A stretch of DNA of 9,285 nucleotides from an uncultured Clostridia bacterium (GCA_944350065.1 CALVOD010000046.1:1-9285); one strand, 5' to 3'. Positions 1-5,893 are shown, counted from the stretch's first letter. Numbers and translations: made by a program. The notes: a model not told the origin generated them from the sequence alone.

Positions 1-85
1 TGAATGTAGCTCAAGTTTACACTAATCTTTTGCATAAATCAAATGTTTCAATGAATATTTAATATTTTTATATATTTTTTTTCAG

Positions 86-113
86 TTGCGATTATGCGTA
101 AATTTTGTATAAT
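86..113 (+). promoter_or_regulatory. Possible distal promoter upstream of the lipoprotein gene
   Basis: A TTGCGA hexamer at 86-91 is followed, after 16 bases, by a perfect TATAAT at 108-113. Transcription would begin near 120 and give the lipoprotein gene a leader of about 115 bases. The surrounding DNA is very AT-rich, so a chance TATAAT is likely enough to keep confidence low. It could be a second promoter beside the one immediately in front of the gene. Confidence 0.35.
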
Positions 114-198
114 TTCCAATATTTTACACATTTTGAGACGCTCGACTGCGGGGCAAGGTGTTTTCGGTATGAATTTACTGTGAATATTGCGCGCGCGG

Positions 199-228
199 TT
201 GTGCACACGCGTTATTATATGGTATAAT
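199..228 (+). promoter_or_regulatory. Proximal extended -10 promoter, predicted to give a leaderless lipoprotein mRNA
   Basis: TATAAT at 223-228 is preceded by TGG (220-222), a consensus extended -10 element. A weak -35 (TTGTGC, 199-204) lies 18 bases upstream. The usual 6-base gap from the -10 to the start of transcription puts +1 at about 235, which is the A of the ATG. The -35 region overlaps a short TGTGCACA palindrome that could be an operator, but this is unsupported. Confidence 0.6.
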
Positions 229-234
229 TGCGCT

Positions 235-2421
235 ATGAGTAAACGCGGTATTATATTAGTGTTGCTTTGCCTTATGTGCGCGTCGGCTGTTTTCGCCCTC
301 GCCGCTTGCGGCGATCGCACCAATACCATTTATTTTTCGGCGGGAAGTTACGAAATGTACCTTTCCGAGTCCGTCGTGTTTACCCCGGAGGTCACTACCG
401 CTCCCCGCGGCAGAGAATATGTCCTCACCTCCTCCAACCCGTCCATAGTTTCCGTCAACGACGACGGCATAAGCGTTACCGCCCTTAAAGAAGGACTCGT
501 CACGTTAAAAGCGACAGCCGTTTCCTCCGACGCAATTTTCGCGACCACCGAAATACTGGTCTTCAAAGAACGCGCTTCCGCCGCTGTTCCCAACGAAAAC
601 GACGGAAAATACGTAGTATATTTCACCACCGGCTACGGCTCCGTGCCCGCTCAACGCGTTTCGCCGGGCGAATGCGCCGTGGAACCCACCGCCCCTTATC
701 GCGAAGGATACGTCCTGTTCGGCTGGTACAAGGATTCCGAATATAAAATTAAATACGATTTTACCGAGCCCGTCACTTCCAATATCTTCCTTTACGCGTT
801 GTGGGCTTACGCCGAACCGGAATTCGCGTTCACCGTGGTGGACGACGAAGTGGTGCTTACCGGTTTCAAATACCCCTTCATACCTTACGACGACGTCACG
901 CTGCCCGCTGAGGACGAGAACGGCTCGCCTATAGTGGCGATAAAGGACAACGCCTTTGCCGAAAATACTTCTCTGAAAAGCGTCATAGTACCTTCCTCAT
1001 ACAGAGAAATAGGACTAAACGCCTTCAGTCAATGCACAGAACTCACGAGCGTGGTCCTGTCCGACGGACTCGAAAAAATAGGTGCGAACGCATTTGCCGG
1101 CTGCTCTAAGCTCGCTACCGTGGATTTCGGAGACAATAGCTCGCTCACGGAAATAGGTACCGCGGCGTTTGCAAGCTGTACCTCGCTCGGCGAAGCGGCG
1201 CTTCCCGACTCGGTAGCCGAGCTCGGTATGCGCGCGTTCAAGGACTGTTCCTCGCTAAGCTCTGTCAATATCCCCGACTCGCTCAAGATAATCCGCGAAG
1301 AAACCTTCGCTTACACCGCGATAACGGAAGCGGATCTCAAGAACGTAGAATCCCTCTATAACCAAGCCTTCCGGGGCGCGACCGAGCTCGAAACGGTCAA
1401 TGGCGGAAACTCGCTTATAGAAGCCGGAAGTTACGTTTTCGGGAGCCTGCTCTCCTCGAATTCGGAAGAAGCCGCTCCCTGGCTCGCGACTTCCGGAGTG
1501 CAATACGACTTCAACGGCGAAAAGGGCGCCACGGTTACCTACCTCGGCAACGTGCTCATTTACGTTCACCCCGTGGAGACCAAGCCGGCGCCCGTCTACG
1601 TTCAGCCCGATACGGTAAGCATTGCCGCGCAAGCCTTCTCCGACGTAAGCGGCGCGGTAGCCGTTTTCCTCGGCACAAAGCCCCCTACCTACGGCTCGCA
1701 GGCGTTCGGATACTCGTCGGGCGCGCCAACCACGGATATCGTGGTGCCCGCAGGCGCTACCGAACGGTTTACGCGCGCCTTCCTCGTGGCTTCCAAGGAC
1801 GAAGGCGGTTACTACGTGCCCAGCGCATATTCTCTTGCGCTTATACAGAAAATATACGAATTCGCTTCGGCGCCTTTCGACGGTATAGTCTACTCGCGCT
1901 ATCCCCTCAAAGCGGACGAATCGGGCGTGTATTTCTCCAAGCTTCAGGCAGACGCTGCCGACGATCCGTACGCGGGTCTTACCTACCGCGACGACGCGGT
2001 GTATTACGTGCTGCACGCCTATTACGGCGACGACACTTCGCTTGATATGAACGAATATATCGCTTCCGACAGCGCTATAAGAGGTATTTCCTCGCGCACC
2101 GCTTATCTCGAGAAGGTCTGCTCTTACGCTTTCAGCGCAAATTCCACGCTTTCAAGAGTCACTCTCCCCAACCGCACTTTAAGAATAGGATCCTACGCCT
2201 TTATGGAGTGCCGCAACCTCACCGCGCTCTATATGCAGGGCGAAACGGCTCAGGATACGGGCTCCTTATTCGTGCCGGCCGTCGTCACCCAGACGAGCTT
2301 CAACCTCTCGATGCTTGCGTCTTCATTCAAAATATACGTCCCGAAACCGCTTCTCGGAGACTACAAAAATTACTGGAATTACTCCACGCTCGCAACGCGT
2401 ATAGCTCCTACGGACTTCTAA
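235..2421 (+). CDS. Surface lipoprotein with Big2, InlB B-repeat and BspA-type LRR_5 repeats
   Basis: This 728-residue protein is exported and probably lipid-anchored. It starts with basic residues, a hydrophobic stretch (about residues 6-24) and a lipobox, LAAC, with the acceptor at Cys25. Residues 30-110 resemble a bacterial Ig-like (Big2) domain, ending with the usual pattern of asparagine/serine turns and a short beta strand. Residues 125-191 match an InlB B-repeat (Flg_new), with FGWYKD and ending YALW. From about 230, repeats of 23-26 residues carry the BspA-type LRR_5 signature with an Ala-Phe pair (A240-F241, A263-F264, A286-F287, A311-F312, A334-F335, A378-F379); a degenerate middle (about 402-620) is followed by two more (A632-F633, A655-F656). 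No LPXTG, dockerin or C-terminal membrane anchor is seen. ATG 235 is chosen because the signal peptide starts there; an in-frame TTG at 187 adds only residues encoded by the promoter. Members of this class are thought to bind host, mucin or polymer surfaces; the ligand here is unknown. Confidence 0.9.
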   Translation: MSKRGIILVLLCLMCASAVFALAACGDRTNTIYFSAGSYEMYLSESVVFTPEVTTAPRGREYVLTSSNPSIVSVNDDGISVTALKEGLVTLKATAVSSDAIFATTEILVFKERASAAVPNENDGKYVVYFTTGYGSVPAQRVSPGECAVEPTAPYREGYVLFGWYKDSEYKIKYDFTEPVTSNIFLYALWAYAEPEFAFTVVDDEVVLTGFKYPFIPYDDVTLPAEDENGSPIVAIKDNAFAENTSLKSVIVPSSYREIGLNAFSQCTELTSVVLSDGLEKIGANAFAGCSKLATVDFGDNSSLTEIGTAAFASCTSLGEAALPDSVAELGMRAFKDCSSLSSVNIPDSLKIIREETFAYTAITEADLKNVESLYNQAFRGATELETVNGGNSLIEAGSYVFGSLLSSNSEEAAPWLATSGVQYDFNGEKGATVTYLGNVLIYVHPVETKPAPVYVQPDTVSIAAQAFSDVSGAVAVFLGTKPPTYGSQAFGYSSGAPTTDIVVPAGATERFTRAFLVASKDEGGYYVPSAYSLALIQKIYEFASAPFDGIVYSRYPLKADESGVYFSKLQADAADDPYAGLTYRDDAVYYVLHAYYGDDTSLDMNEYIASDSAIRGISSRTAYLEKVCSYAFSANSTLSRVTLPNRTLRIGSYAFMECRNLTALYMQGETAQDTGSLFVPAVVTQTSFNLSMLASSFKIYVPKPLLGDYKNYWNYSTLATRIAPTDF

Positions 2422-2447
2422 CCGAAGCTCCCGTTATAACGCATCTT

Positions 2448-2477
2448 ACGCGCGCATATAATTGCGCGCGTTTTTTT
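2448..2477 (+). terminator. Intrinsic terminator of the lipoprotein gene
   Basis: A perfect 9-bp stem (ACGCGCGCA at 2448-2456 with TGCGCGCGT at 2463-2471) closes a 6-base loop and runs into seven T residues (2471-2477). It begins 26 bases after the stop codon and separates the lipoprotein transcript from the following operon. The loop happens to read TATAAT. Confidence 0.9.
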
Positions 2478-2497
2478 CGCCCGCGCGTAATTTCCTA

Positions 2498-2527
2498 TTT
2501 ACAAAAAGCCGCCCGTTATGCGATAAT
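2498..2527 (+). promoter_or_regulatory. Promoter of the symporter-tcdA operon
   Basis: TTTACA at 2498-2503 and GATAAT at 2522-2527 are 18 bases apart, and TGC at 2519-2521 completes an extended -10. The predicted start near 2534 gives a leader of about 34 bases with a strong ribosome binding site (GAGGAGG at 2557-2563), so this mRNA has a conventional leader, unlike the upstream lipoprotein gene. Confidence 0.65.
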
Positions 2528-2567
2528 AAAATAAATCGGATACGTTTTCGGATATCGAGGAGGCATT

Positions 2568-4058
2568 ATGTCGGACGTTAACACTGCACCCAAGAAAAAA
2601 TTTCTCTCCTTCAAAGAAATTTTGATCTATTCTATTGGTCTTTTCGGACTGCAAATGGTGGTTTTCTATATAAATTCCTACCAGCTCGAATTCTACAGCA
2701 CCACGGGAAGACTTACTTCGGAAGCTCTCGTGAGCGTTCCTTTCATCATACTGGCGGCTAAGATAGTTTCCGCGATATTCGACCCCGTTGTCGGCAACCT
2801 TATCGAGCGCAAGCCCGACAAAGGCTACGGAAAACTCAAGCCCTTCATCCTCTATTCCGTGCCGCCGCTTATCCTTTTCACGATAATGATTTTCATCGAC
2901 GTGCCCCTCGAAGGCGCCGCCCTTCTCGCGTACATTTTCGTAGCGACCACCGTGTGGAGTATGGCGATGACTATGGGCGACGTGCCCTCTCAGGCGATAA
3001 GCGCCGTGCTCACTCCCGATTCCACCGAACGCACCAATCTCATAGGGTTCTCGGGAACCTTCCGCTCGATAGGTCAGGCGGCTCCCTACGTCGTCGTCCC
3101 CGTCGTATGCCTTTGCGTTCCCGGCGGCGCAGGTATTGACGGCACGCTCAGCATCGCCGAATACCTTTGGAATGCCGTCGCCATCGGCGTCATCGGCTCC
3201 GCAATGCTCGCGCTGATAGCGTTTTTCAACAAGGAACGCGTCCCGTATAAAGCCGAAAAAATGACCGCGAAAGAAATGGTATCCGCCTTGAGAAATAACA
3301 AATATCTCCTCCTCGTGATGATATCGTATTTTCTCGGCTTCGCACGTCAGGGTGCAATGGCTATACAGGTGCAGGCGGCTAACGCCCTTTTAGGCGGACA
3401 GAACCTCATCATCGTACTCGGTATTTCCACCGCGGCGGGCACCATGATATCGATGGCGCTTACCCCGCTGCTTATCAAAAAATTCGACGAGCGCAAGGTC
3501 TTCGTCGGAATGTCCGTATACGGCTTCCTTTCCTCGTTGCTCGCCTTCTTCGTGGCGGTATGGGCGAATTTCCACCTCGCCGCGCTTATACCCACCCTTT
3601 TCCTTATGGGACTTCAGTTCGGCGCGGTCAACATAATGCCGATGATAATGGTGGCGGACTCCGTCGATTATTACGAGCATAAGACGGGTAAACGCACCGA
3701 AGGCGTGGCGTACGCCGTGCTTTCCTTCTCGATCAAAGTAACCTTGGCTCTCGGCGCAGCCGTTTGCCTTGCCGTCGTATTCAGCGATATGGTGGGATAT
3801 TCCGCAACCGCTACCGAATTTACCTTCGAGACAAAACGCGGCGTGTATTTCGCATACACCGTCATTCCCGGCATCACGAGCCTTCTCGCAGCGATACCGA
3901 TACTTAAATACGACCTCATAGGCGCCAAGAAAAAGGCTATAAACGACGAACTGCGTATCAGGCGCGGCGAACTCGCAACGGAAGGCGCGGCGAGCGAAGC
4001 GAACGCGCCGCTTCCCGAAGCTGCAGCCGCCGAAGACGACGGCTCCGATAAGGAATAA
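2568..4058 (+). CDS. GPH-family (MFS_2) sugar:cation symporter
   Basis: This 496-residue polytopic membrane protein most likely imports a glycoside, pentoside or hexuronide with Na+ or H+. The family-defining N-terminal loop is at residues 72-92 (DPVVGNLIERK, then GYGKLKPF), equivalent to the DPxxG...RWGKFKP segment of MelB/GusB. The second hallmark, ADSVDYYEHKTGKRTEG, lies in the C-terminal half before a further helix with a conserved lysine. About twelve hydrophobic segments are visible, and a roughly 45-residue cytoplasmic tail rich in Ala, Glu and Asp follows the last one. The length is typical of the family. ATG 2568 follows GAGGAGG by four bases. Ser68 occupies the place of MelB Asp55, one of two Asp residues that bind the cation there, whereas Asp72 matches Asp59. 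The substrate cannot be read from the sequence. The gene is first in an operon with tcdA. Confidence 0.9.
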   Translation: MSDVNTAPKKKFLSFKEILIYSIGLFGLQMVVFYINSYQLEFYSTTGRLTSEALVSVPFIILAAKIVSAIFDPVVGNLIERKPDKGYGKLKPFILYSVPPLILFTIMIFIDVPLEGAALLAYIFVATTVWSMAMTMGDVPSQAISAVLTPDSTERTNLIGFSGTFRSIGQAAPYVVVPVVCLCVPGGAGIDGTLSIAEYLWNAVAIGVIGSAMLALIAFFNKERVPYKAEKMTAKEMVSALRNNKYLLLVMISYFLGFARQGAMAIQVQAANALLGGQNLIIVLGISTAAGTMISMALTPLLIKKFDERKVFVGMSVYGFLSSLLAFFVAVWANFHLAALIPTLFLMGLQFGAVNIMPMIMVADSVDYYEHKTGKRTEGVAYAVLSFSIKVTLALGAAVCLAVVFSDMVGYSATATEFTFETKRGVYFAYTVIPGITSLLAAIPILKYDLIGAKKKAINDELRIRRGELATEGAASEANAPLPEAAAAEDDGSDKE

Positions 4059-4062
4059 AGCT

Positions 4063-4764
4063 ATGTTTATCGACAGAACGGCGGCGCTCATCGGCGAGGA
4101 AGGTATAGAAAAGCTGCGCTCCGCACGCGTAGCGGTCTTCGGTATAGGCGGAGTGGGCGGCTACGTCGCGGAAGCGCTCGCGCGTAGCGGCGTAGGTCAT
4201 ATAGACCTTATCGACGCTGACGTCGTTACCGAAACGAATATCAACCGCCAGATAATAGCGCTTAACTCCACTCTCGGCAAGCCGAAAGCGGAAGTAATGC
4301 GCGCGCGGATACTCGACATAAACCCCGAAGCGGACGTCAGGGCATTCAATTTTTTCTATTCCGAAGAAACGGCGAAGGCGATAGACTTAAAAAACTACAA
4401 CTACATAGCCGACGCCATCGATTCCGTAAAAAGCAAACTTACGCTCATAAAGCGCGCGGTTTCTGACGGAACGAAAATAGTCTCCGCAATGGGCGCGGGC
4501 AACAAATACGATCCCGAGCGCTTCCGCGTGACTGATATCTCGAAAACCACAAACTGCCCTCTCGCTCGCGTCATAAGACGCGAGCTGCGGGCTTCGGGCA
4601 TAACCCGTCTGAACGTCGTGGCAAGCGACGAAATACCGAAACGCGCAGCCACGGATACCGAAACCGGTAAAACGGTCCCCTCAAGCATAATTTATTGCCC
4701 TGCCGTGGCAGGGCTTCTAATGGCTTACAAAATAACTGAGGATATTATCGGGCTCGGGAAATAA
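4063..4764 (+). CDS. tcdA: tRNA threonylcarbamoyladenosine dehydratase (TcdA/CsdL, E1-like)
   Basis: The product (233 residues) belongs to the ThiF/MoeB/HesA E1-like superfamily and most resembles TcdA, which uses ATP to cyclise t6A37 in tRNAs that read ANN codons into cyclic t6A. The nucleotide-binding loop is GIGGVGG (27-33), followed by the LIDAD acidic strand end (49-53), the TNINRQ motif (58-63) that contributes the ATP-contacting Asn and Arg, a conserved Lys74, and the DAID motif near 115-118. A downstream NCPLARVIRRELR segment is typical of TcdA. E. coli TcdA is somewhat longer (about 268 residues). The CxxC zinc pairs of MoeB/ThiF are absent, which favours TcdA over them. The start lies four bases after the symporter stop, and its ribosome binding site (AAGGA, about 4049-4053) lies inside the end of the symporter gene, so the two are probably co-transcribed. 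No other t6A gene is in view. Confidence 0.9.
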   Translation: MFIDRTAALIGEEGIEKLRSARVAVFGIGGVGGYVAEALARSGVGHIDLIDADVVTETNINRQIIALNSTLGKPKAEVMRARILDINPEADVRAFNFFYSEETAKAIDLKNYNYIADAIDSVKSKLTLIKRAVSDGTKIVSAMGAGNKYDPERFRVTDISKTTNCPLARVIRRELRASGITRLNVVASDEIPKRAATDTETGKTVPSSIIYCPAVAGLLMAYKITEDIIGLGK

Positions 4765-4781
4765 GTCCTTGATCGTATAAA

Positions 4782-5429
4782 CTAACCGAGATAATTAAGG
4801 AGTTCTTCGGGCGCGTCTATTATCGGGCGCGCTCCCGTTTTTTCGAGGCGCTCTCTGCCCGCGAATCCCCAGGCGCAGAAAATTCCCTTCACGCCCGCGT
4901 TCAACGCCGTTTCGACGTCCACCGCGGAATCTCCCGCATAAAGCGAATTTTCCTTATCCGCGCCCACCGCTTCCATTGCGGCATAGAGCATATCGGGCGC
5001 CGGTTTTGCGGGCAGACCGTCGGTGTAGCCCACCGTCACGCTCGCTTTCCCTCTAAAGAAATACTCCGCAAGTTCCTCGAGAGGCTGTTGAGACTTATTC
5101 GAGACGATACCTATCTTTATCCCCCGCGCTTCGAGCGCTTCGATAAGCTCCGTTATCCCTTCATACGGGCGGGTGTGCACGGTAAGGTGCGCACGGTAAT
5201 ATTTTTTGAACCGCTCGCTCCCCTCTTTCGCAAGGTACTTGGCGTTTTCGGGTAATCCCCTTTCGACGAGACAGAATATGCCGTTCCCCACATAGTTGCG
5301 GGTTTCTTCGAGCGTTTTGAGAGGATAGCCCATTTCCCCAAGCGTATGATTGAGCGCTTCGTGCAGGTCCTCGAGCGTGTCGAGAAGGGTGCCGTCCATA
5401 TCGAAAAATACGAATTTTATCTTTTCCAT
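4782..5429 (-). CDS. HAD-superfamily phosphatase, phosphoglycolate phosphatase-like
   Basis: A soluble 215-residue hydrolase that removes phosphate from a small phosphorylated metabolite. All four HAD motifs are present: motif I DMDGT with nucleophile Asp10 and acid/base Asp12, motif II Ser110 in IVSNK, motif III Lys142 in KPAPD, and motif IV GDSAVD with Asp167 and Asp171 for Mg2+. The helical cap (about residues 16-90) follows motif I directly, as in Gph/PpaX/PGMB-type enzymes, so phosphoglycolate, pyrophosphate or a sugar phosphate are all possible substrates. ATG 5429 is chosen because family members begin a few residues before FDMDGT and because a promoter points straight at it. An in-frame ATG at 5510 would add 27 residues; it has an AAGGA site and abuts the stop of the small ORF upstream, so it is a real alternative. 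The gene converges on tcdA with 17 bases between stop codons. Confidence 0.88.
   Translation of the reverse strand: MEKIKFVFFDMDGTLLDTLEDLHEALNHTLGEMGYPLKTLEETRNYVGNGIFCLVERGLPENAKYLAKEGSERFKKYYRAHLTVHTRPYEGITELIEALEARGIKIGIVSNKSQQPLEELAEYFFRGKASVTVGYTDGLPAKPAPDMLYAAMEAVGADKENSLYAGDSAVDVETALNAGVKGIFCAWGFAGRERLEKTGARPIIDAPEELLNYLG
4808..4843 (+). terminator. Probable terminator of the symporter-tcdA operon, inside the opposing HAD gene
   Basis: CGGGCGCG (4808-4815) can pair with CGCG (4828-4831) and CCCG (4834-4837), leaving a two-base bulge, and six T residues follow (4838-4843). It starts 44 bases after the tcdA stop and lies wholly inside the 3' coding end of the minus-strand HAD gene. There is no other U-tract hairpin in the 17 bases between the two stop codons. 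The bulge and large loop make it weaker than the other terminators in the window. Confidence 0.5.
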
Positions 5430-5436
5430 AGGGAAT

Positions 5437-5465
5437 ATGATAGCACTCGTGCGGAATATTGGCAA
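5437..5465 (-). promoter_or_regulatory. Promoter of the HAD phosphatase gene, predicted leaderless
   Basis: Read on the minus strand, TTGCCA (5465-5460) is 17 bases from TATCAT (5442-5437), and TGC (5445-5443) makes an extended -10. The predicted start of transcription is 5430 or 5429, that is, the ATG or one base before it. No ribosome binding site precedes this ATG. If translation instead starts at 5510, this match would lie within coding sequence. Confidence 0.55.
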
Positions 5466-5510
5466 GCGCGTAAGCCTTTTACTTAAATACAATGGATATT
5501 CACACAACAT

Positions 5511-5657
5511 TCAATCCTTAATCCCTTTACTTTTCATAAAGGCTTGGTAAACTTGTATCATCAAGAAGATACACGGAACCCAGAGGACATACAGTCCGCG
5601 CTTGCCGGGTGTAAAAATAGATTCTTGTGTAAACCAATTAAAATTTAATTTCTCAAT
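5511..5657 (-). CDS. Small single-span membrane protein, possible AUU start
   Basis: A 48-codon frame not recognised as any known family. Read from the ATT at 5657 it starts (M)EKLNFNWFTQ and contains a hydrophobic span at about residues 21-40 (GLYVLWVPCIFLMIQVYQAF) followed by a basic end, KSKGIKD, so the C-terminus probably stays in the cytoplasm. A GGAGG site ends four bases before the ATT, the same spacing as at the symporter gene. No ATG, GTG or well-placed TTG is in this frame nearby. AUU initiation is rare but known (infC). Its TGA abuts the ATG at 5510, so it could be coupled to a longer form of the HAD gene. It may also be a decayed gene whose ATG became ATT, or a chance frame. The AT-rich first third differs from neighbouring genes. 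Confidence 0.35.
   Translation of the reverse strand: MEKLNFNWFTQESIFTPGKRGLYVLWVPCIFLMIQVYQAFMKSKGIKD
5533..5561 (+). promoter_or_regulatory. Possible promoter for an RNA antisense to the small ORF
   Basis: TTCATA (5533-5538) and TATCAT (5556-5561) are separated by 17 bases. The -10 has the same sequence as those of the HAD and lpd promoters. Transcription would begin near 5568 and run to the terminator at 5676-5704. It has no TGn extension (TG is directly adjacent), and the -35 matches consensus at four of six bases. Confidence 0.3.
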
Positions 5658-5704
5658 CCCTCCTCCACAAATACTAAAAGAGCCAAGCAAGCGGGCTCTT
5701 TTTT
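5568..5704 (+). ncRNA. Candidate small antisense RNA (about 137 nt)
   Basis: This is inferred only from a promoter-like pair (5533-5561) and a perfect intrinsic terminator (5676-5704) that no plus-strand gene uses. The RNA would be complementary to codons 1-30 of the minus-strand small membrane ORF and to its ribosome binding site, an arrangement seen in type I toxin-antitoxin loci. No known RNA family (6S, SRP, tRNA, riboswitch) was recognised in it. It may not be transcribed at all. Confidence 0.22.
5676..5704 (+). terminator. Perfect intrinsic terminator with no obvious upstream plus-strand gene
   Basis: AAAAGAGCC (5676-5684) pairs perfectly with GGCTCTTTT (5694-5702) around a 9-base loop and ends in six T residues (5699-5704). 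Read on the minus strand the hairpin is followed by only four T residues, so it may act weakly there too, 18 bases before the small ORF. It is far from any plus-strand protein gene, which is why an RNA upstream is suspected. Confidence 0.75.
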
Positions 5705-5726
5705 GTTGCTCCGAACGGGGCGGGCG

Positions 5727-5768
5727 TCTCTCACTCGCGCCGCAAGCGGCGCGAGCGGGCGAAAGAGA
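5727..5768. repeat. GC-rich imperfect hairpin between small ORF and lpd
   Basis: The core CTCGCGCCGC (5734-5743) and GCGGCGCGAG (5746-5755) are perfect inverted arms separated by AA. An outer TCTCT (5727-5731) can pair with AGAGA (5764-5768) across an internal loop. There is no T-run on either side, so it is not a standard terminator. CGGGCG occurs on both sides as a short direct repeat. It may be a dispersed extragenic palindrome or an RNA structure; a similar GC-rich hairpin lies at 7270-7298. Confidence 0.6.
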
Positions 5769-5803
5769 AAAAACAATTTTTCGCGTTCTCGAAACAATTC
5801 CCG

Positions 5804-5825
5804 TTTAACTGCTTAATTTAACTGC
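5804..5825 (+). repeat. Two direct copies of TTTAACTGC upstream of the lpd promoter
   Basis: TTTAACTGC occurs at 5804-5812 and 5817-5825, with starts 13 bases apart. The second copy reaches into the place where the lpd -35 would be, where no good -35 hexamer exists. Such spacing could suit a regulator that binds one face of the helix, but no known operator was recognised. Confidence 0.4.
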
Positions 5826-5842
5826 GGCAAACGCAAAATATA

Positions 5843-5851
5843 TGGTATCAT
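5843..5851 (+). promoter_or_regulatory. Extended -10 promoter of lpd
   Basis: TGG (5843-5845) followed by TATCAT (5846-5851) forms an extended -10. The corresponding -35 position (TGCGGC, 5823-5828) is poor, so initiation probably relies on the TGn element or an activator. Transcription would start near 5858, giving a leader of about 36 bases that contains the ribosome binding site GGAGG (5884-5888). Confidence 0.6.
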
Positions 5852-5893
5852 ATATTTGTAATTAACAACGGGCGCGCACGCGCGGAGGTCGAT

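Larger units (their letters stand above)
1..234. other. AT-rich intergenic region, no gene seen
   Basis: No coding frame, tRNA or stem-loop with a T-run was found in this stretch. It includes a run of eight T residues (75-82) and long AT-only tracts, which may bend DNA or act as an UP-like element for the promoters at 86-113 and 199-228. Confidence 0.6.

Noticed and set aside
187..234. Upstream TTG start for the lipoprotein
   Set aside because: It would add 16 residues encoded by the promoter -10 region and would put basic and polar residues before an otherwise complete signal peptide.
1255..2016. Long open frame on the minus strand opposite the lipoprotein gene
   Set aside because: It is rich in Arg, Gly and Val with no recognisable motif and lies antisense to a gene with clear domains; it reflects the base composition of the real gene.
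3390..4091. Long open frame on the minus strand opposite the symporter gene
   Set aside because: Low-complexity composition with many Arg, His and Tyr, no motif, and fully overlapping a well-supported transporter.
5430..5510. 27-residue N-terminal extension of the HAD phosphatase from ATG 5510
   Set aside because: The extension has no family counterpart and covers a near-ideal promoter. It is not excluded, because AAGGA precedes it and it abuts the small ORF stop.
5568..5704. 6S RNA, SRP RNA or a riboswitch in the 5430-5893 region
   Set aside because: I compared the stretch with the conserved cores I know and found no match; a covariance-model search would settle it.
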